Made by a program: the position numbers and the translations under genes
Notes under the pieces: generated by a model
The model's input: only the letters and a program-made list of their open reading frames with translations
What the model was told of the DNA's origin: nothing
Databases searched by the model: none
Part shown: positions 9,537 to 12,452 of the stretch, piece by piece
Numbering within the stretch: position 1 is the first letter of the stretch
Layout: every line of letters starts with the position of its first letter
Source of the DNA: Chloromonas sp. AAM2
Lineage: Eukaryota > Chlorophyta > Chlorophyceae > Chlamydomonadales > Chlamydomonadaceae
Direction: 5' to 3'
DNA: 12,452 bases
Assembly (NCBI GenBank): GCA_004335635.1
Contig: QAXH01004462.1
Coordinates: 296 to 12,747 of the forward strand

Positions 9537-9882
9537 CGCAGTGAAGTCAACTACTTGGCTGTCCTTGGGCCCCATGAAGCACGTGCTGGCCCCACCAGCT
9601 TCAAACATGGCCCTGCACCATTGCCTCGCCATCGCCATAACAGTCATACTACTACCTGCAAACGGGCCCCTGCATTGCAGCATGCTTGTATGCATCTGCT
9701 TGCTCCTCTCAGCCTCATCCTCATTTGTGATGCATTAAATGCTCTTCAAGCATCATCTGTCTCGCCTGCAGACGGTAGGAGACTCTTGGGATTCATGCAA
9801 GGCATCACAGATGCTTTTTGGTCATCCCGTGATATCAGTTGACTGGACATTTGTACGCGGTGCTACCCAAAGCCATGTGCGA

Positions 9883-11948
9883 TCATCGGCCACCCTTAGT
9901 CACCAAGCTGGGCTCTGGCTTGCGAACGCTCTGCAGGGCAAGCAGGGCCGCCCCATAAGACGCCTCACCTGCGCAGATACGTCGGGCACCGGAGTACAAC
10001 TCATGCTTGCAACTTTGTCAGCAGGGTTTTGATGCCAGGGTATTTCACATGTAGATGCAAGACTTGCTTACTGTTCTATGTGCCCGCCTGCCTCCCAGTT
10101 TGCCCGTCTCTGTGCTCTCCTGCCCTCATGTGCATTACGCCCTTGCACTGCCTGGTCCATCTGTGCCCCGGTGTGCCTGGATTGACAAGCCTCACCGCCC
10201 ACTGAAGTCAACCCTGCCCCTTGCCGGGCTGCAATCTGGTTCCTGTACCCAACATGTTGTCCCTGAGCAGTTCTCCGCCCATCCGCTGACCTTGTGTCGA
10301 CCGCAGCACGGGTGCGCCAATGGCCTGTGCCCGGAGCTGGGTCCACTTGGGGTTGGCCGCCCCTCCGCCCGCCGTGTGCACGCAGTTGACGCGCGGCCGG
10401 GCCCCCAAGTCATGCATGAGCTGGTAGGCCCGCGCCTCAATGCGGGACATGCTCTCAAGCATGCCTGCAGACAAGTCAGGAAGAGAGAAGTGAGTGCCAC
10501 CACTGCAGCACGTCAGGACGTATGCTTGTACAAATACGAGACATGCAGCTGCCATGCCAGGACGCCACGGATAGCAAGTGAGAGATGTGATGGAGAGAGA
10601 AGACGGTTAATCAGTGCAACTAGACCATGATTCATACGCAGGAGGATTTACGTAGCGATTCGCACTTGAGTAGCCCAAGGTATGTCTGCCCATGGATGCA
10701 CTTCTTACTGACGCATCTGATCAGTGTGCGGCGTGACAAGCCTTGTGCTTACATGTGATTGTTGCATAACTGATTTTCTTGTAACCCAGGGCATGCGGCC
10801 ATTCAGTGCACACACAGCATGCGACCCACCCTGCAGGAACAGGGCGTCATCCTGGGGCCTGGGCTCCAACTGGGGCGCCATGTGGGGATCGTTCACAGGG
10901 AAACGCTCGCCAGCCTTAGTGAGAGGGTAGAACTGCAACCTGCAACGGCGGAAGAGGGGGCGGCCAAAGAGATCAGGCTGCTGGGGCCGCGGGTTACCAA
11001 TCAAGGCACCCGTCAACCATGCATACCAGGAGGCTGAACTGCCTGCACAAGCTGAATAACCCTATATAGCGAGGTAAATGCCCTGCGCAGGCGCAAAAAC
11101 AGGGGGTGTTCAGCTTTTTAACCTAGTGCATACTGTGCTGTGTGCTGGTTTGTGCTGTAAGCTGGTAAGCCTGGAAAGCACTAGTGTCGTATCAGGGGCA
11201 CGAGAACTGCAGCTTGTTAGTACAGAGGAGCAACATAGAGGGCAAGTCAGGAGGGCAAGCAGGCCAATGCATGGTGGAGGCAGCTCCACCCACCCTGTAG
11301 GCGTTGCGATGTCCATTCTGCCAGTTAGCTCGATGAGCTGAGCATCCGTGAAGAATGAGCGCAGGACCGCACCGCCTGTGTTGGACGCGCCGCCCACTAG
11401 CCACATGTCACCTGGTATCACGGACGCGTGCACATGTCATGTGTGCAAGAGTCAAAAGGCTAAGGTGTGGAGGTGCTTGCAGGGAGTGTGGCAAGCGGGA
11501 TTAAGGAAATATTCATGTATTGCATGAAGGTGGTGAGAGGGCGAGCTGGGGAGATGCGTACAGGGATTGTGGCAAGTAACCACACAGCCATTAGGGTAAT
11601 CGGCAGACGGGGAGTCAGCCTGCCATGGGCTGACCTCGATTGCAGCTACTTCAGAGTTAGGGGCACGGACGATGAAACTTCTCTGGATGCTGACAAGGAG
11701 ACAGCATCGGAGCGACAAAGCAACAAGAGTTCCTTCCTTGCTTGTTTGCTTGTTTGCCATTGTGGCAATGCTTCTCCCCACTCTTGACCCCCTCGTTGCT
11801 GCCGGTATTAAAGCGCCATACACCCATTGCTCACTGCGTCACTGCCAGTGCCAGAGCTTCAAGCCACTCACCCAGACGGTGGCTGTACAGCCCGTAGGCT
11901 GCGTCGTCCACACGCACTGTGCTAAGCATCTTAATGGCCATTGTGGAC
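9883..11948 (-). CDS. D-ribulose kinase (FGGY family), C-terminal part; 5' end outside the window
   Basis: Sugar kinase of the FGGY family, expected to phosphorylate D-ribulose to D-ribulose 5-phosphate with ATP; plant relatives are plastid-located. Exons, in coding order: complement of 11872-11948, 11294-11411, 10830-10939, 10291-10464, 9883-9968. All introns are GT-AG, and every split codon closes correctly. They give 187 residues plus TGA. Landmarks in this fragment are: Gly-rich WLVGGASN (29-36); YPLTKAGERFP (69-79) and LEPRP (89-93); the ATP-site loop TAGGGAANPKW (132-142); and EASYGAALLAL (161-171) near the end. Their order and spacing match cyanobacterial and plant D-ribulose kinases as I recall them. 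The exon at 11948 begins with the last base of a codon, so at least one more exon lies upstream. The sugar-binding N-terminal domain and any transit peptide are not in the window. The gene converges with the kinesin. Xylulokinase is a less likely alternative. Confidence 0.87.
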
Positions 11949-11952
11949 CTGC

Positions 11953-11994
11953 GGGCATGGGCACACAGCAAGCACTGCCAAGGGCATGGGCACA
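11953..11994. repeat. 13-base direct repeat next to the kinase splice acceptor
   Basis: GGGCATGGGCACA occurs at 11953-11965 and 11982-11994. Read on the minus strand, each copy gives TGTGCCCATGCCC, followed by CTTGGCAG for the upstream copy and GCAG for the copy at the real acceptor. The upstream copy could offer a second acceptor 29 bases earlier, which would shift the frame. Confidence 0.6.
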
Positions 11995-12360
11995 GCCTCT
12001 GTTTGTGACTGAATGAACGAACCAACGTATGCACATAGGAATGGAGCATGGTAAAAATAGGGAGGAGAACACAGCAAGCATCGACAGTGCTCCAGACGCA
12101 GGCTCTGTTTGTGATCAAAGTCGTTGCAGAAAGCGTGAAGCATGAAGTGGAAGCGCTGATACCAGGAGCCATAAGGGGTAGCGTGCAAAAGCCCAGGTGA
12201 CGGCTCGACAAGTATGTTTGCTGCACGTGCCTGTCACTCCATGCATCTTGCTCCAGGCCAGAACATCCCCATGAAACAGGACAGAGCCACCTCCCCTTCC
12301 ACGCCACACCACGTAGGCCTGCACCATGCCAACTGCCTGAGCGCACACTCCTACTGCACG

Positions 12361-12452
12361 TGATGACTCATCTCACCGACATGTGCTGACTCATCTCACC
12401 GACATGTGATGACTCATCTCACCGACACGTGATGACTCATCTCACCGACATG
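12361..12452. repeat. 23-base tandem repeat array at the right edge
   Basis: Four full units of 23 bases lie at 12361-12383, 12384-12406, 12407-12429 and 12430-12452, running to the last base of the window. The unit is TGATGACTCATCTCACCGAC followed by ATG; the second unit has TGC for TGA at its start and the third ends ACG. Each unit holds TGACTCA, the AP-1/GCN4-type bZIP site. The array probably continues beyond the window and lies in the kinase intron. Confidence 0.92.

Larger units (their letters stand above)
8642..9882. other. Convergent intergenic region holding two 3' UTRs
   Basis: This gap of about 1240 bases lies between the kinesin stop (8639-8641) and the minus-strand kinase stop (9883-9885). 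It should contain both 3' UTRs. No gene is firmly supported. A direct repeat (8813-8864), an A/T inverted repeat (8928-8945) and candidate poly(A) signals are listed separately. Several coding-like stretches on the plus strand (9043-9174, 9178-9333, 9345-9463) could not be joined into a convincing gene and are discussed among the findings. Confidence 0.5.
11949..12452 (-). other. Incomplete intron of the ribulose kinase gene
   Basis: The acceptor (CCCGCAG, AG at 11949-11950) precedes the first visible kinase exon. The sequence expected just before it in this family, a GTTDS-type block ending in SLGS, was not found on the minus strand between 11950 and 12452. The intron therefore seems to continue past the window edge and is at least 504 bases long. 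Open frames here show no family resemblance. Confidence 0.6.

Noticed and set aside
9739..10032. 97-codon open frame on the plus strand.
   Set aside because: It runs antisense across the last exon of the ribulose kinase (9883-9968), where the minus-strand frame is clearly the coding one. No domain was recognised.
12115..12348. Minus-strand open frames in the right-hand intron, considered as an upstream ribulose kinase exon.
   Set aside because: None contains the GTTDS or SLGS blocks expected before the first visible exon, and none ends at a donor in the needed phase.

Overview
The window looks like nuclear DNA of an intron-rich green alga (Chlorophyta); the exact lineage cannot be told from it. 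The reasons are short GT-AG introns (about 120-565 bases) in every recognisable gene, mixed base composition with more GC-rich exons, a plant/cyanobacterial-type D-ribulose kinase, a nuclear copy of a mitochondrial-type ribosomal protein, and TGTAA (the chlorophyte-type poly(A) signal) a few hundred bases past each stop codon. Bacterial signs such as operons or Shine-Dalgarno sites are absent.

Three genes can be reconstructed by joining exons in phase. (1) Positions 842-1361, minus strand: a 116-residue mitochondrial-type ribosomal protein uS19 in two exons, with the full S19 signature. (2) Positions 1889-8641, plus strand: a kinesin of 1132 residues in 13 exons. All nucleotide-binding motifs of the motor are intact, and it has a KIF12/kinesin-16-like stalk and a long Gly/Ser/Pro-rich tail. 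(3) Positions 9883 to about 11948, minus strand: the last five exons (187 residues) of an FGGY-family D-ribulose kinase. Its N-terminal half lies beyond the right edge of the window.

The uS19 and kinesin genes diverge from a shared region of about 530 bases (1362-1888). The kinesin and the kinase converge on a gap of about 1240 bases (8642-9882) that holds both 3' UTRs and some unexplained structure. The three gene functions (mitochondrial translation, microtubule motor, sugar phosphorylation) are unrelated, as is usual for neighbouring eukaryotic genes, and no shared pathway is evident.

No clearly new biological system is visible. The points most worth a second look are: a 26-base tandem repeat carrying CACGTG in each of four units that runs into a kinesin splice acceptor; a 23-base tandem array carrying TGACTCA at the right edge, inside an intron of the kinase; a 231-codon reading frame in the convergent gap broken only by TGA; and the missing presequence on the uS19 protein.
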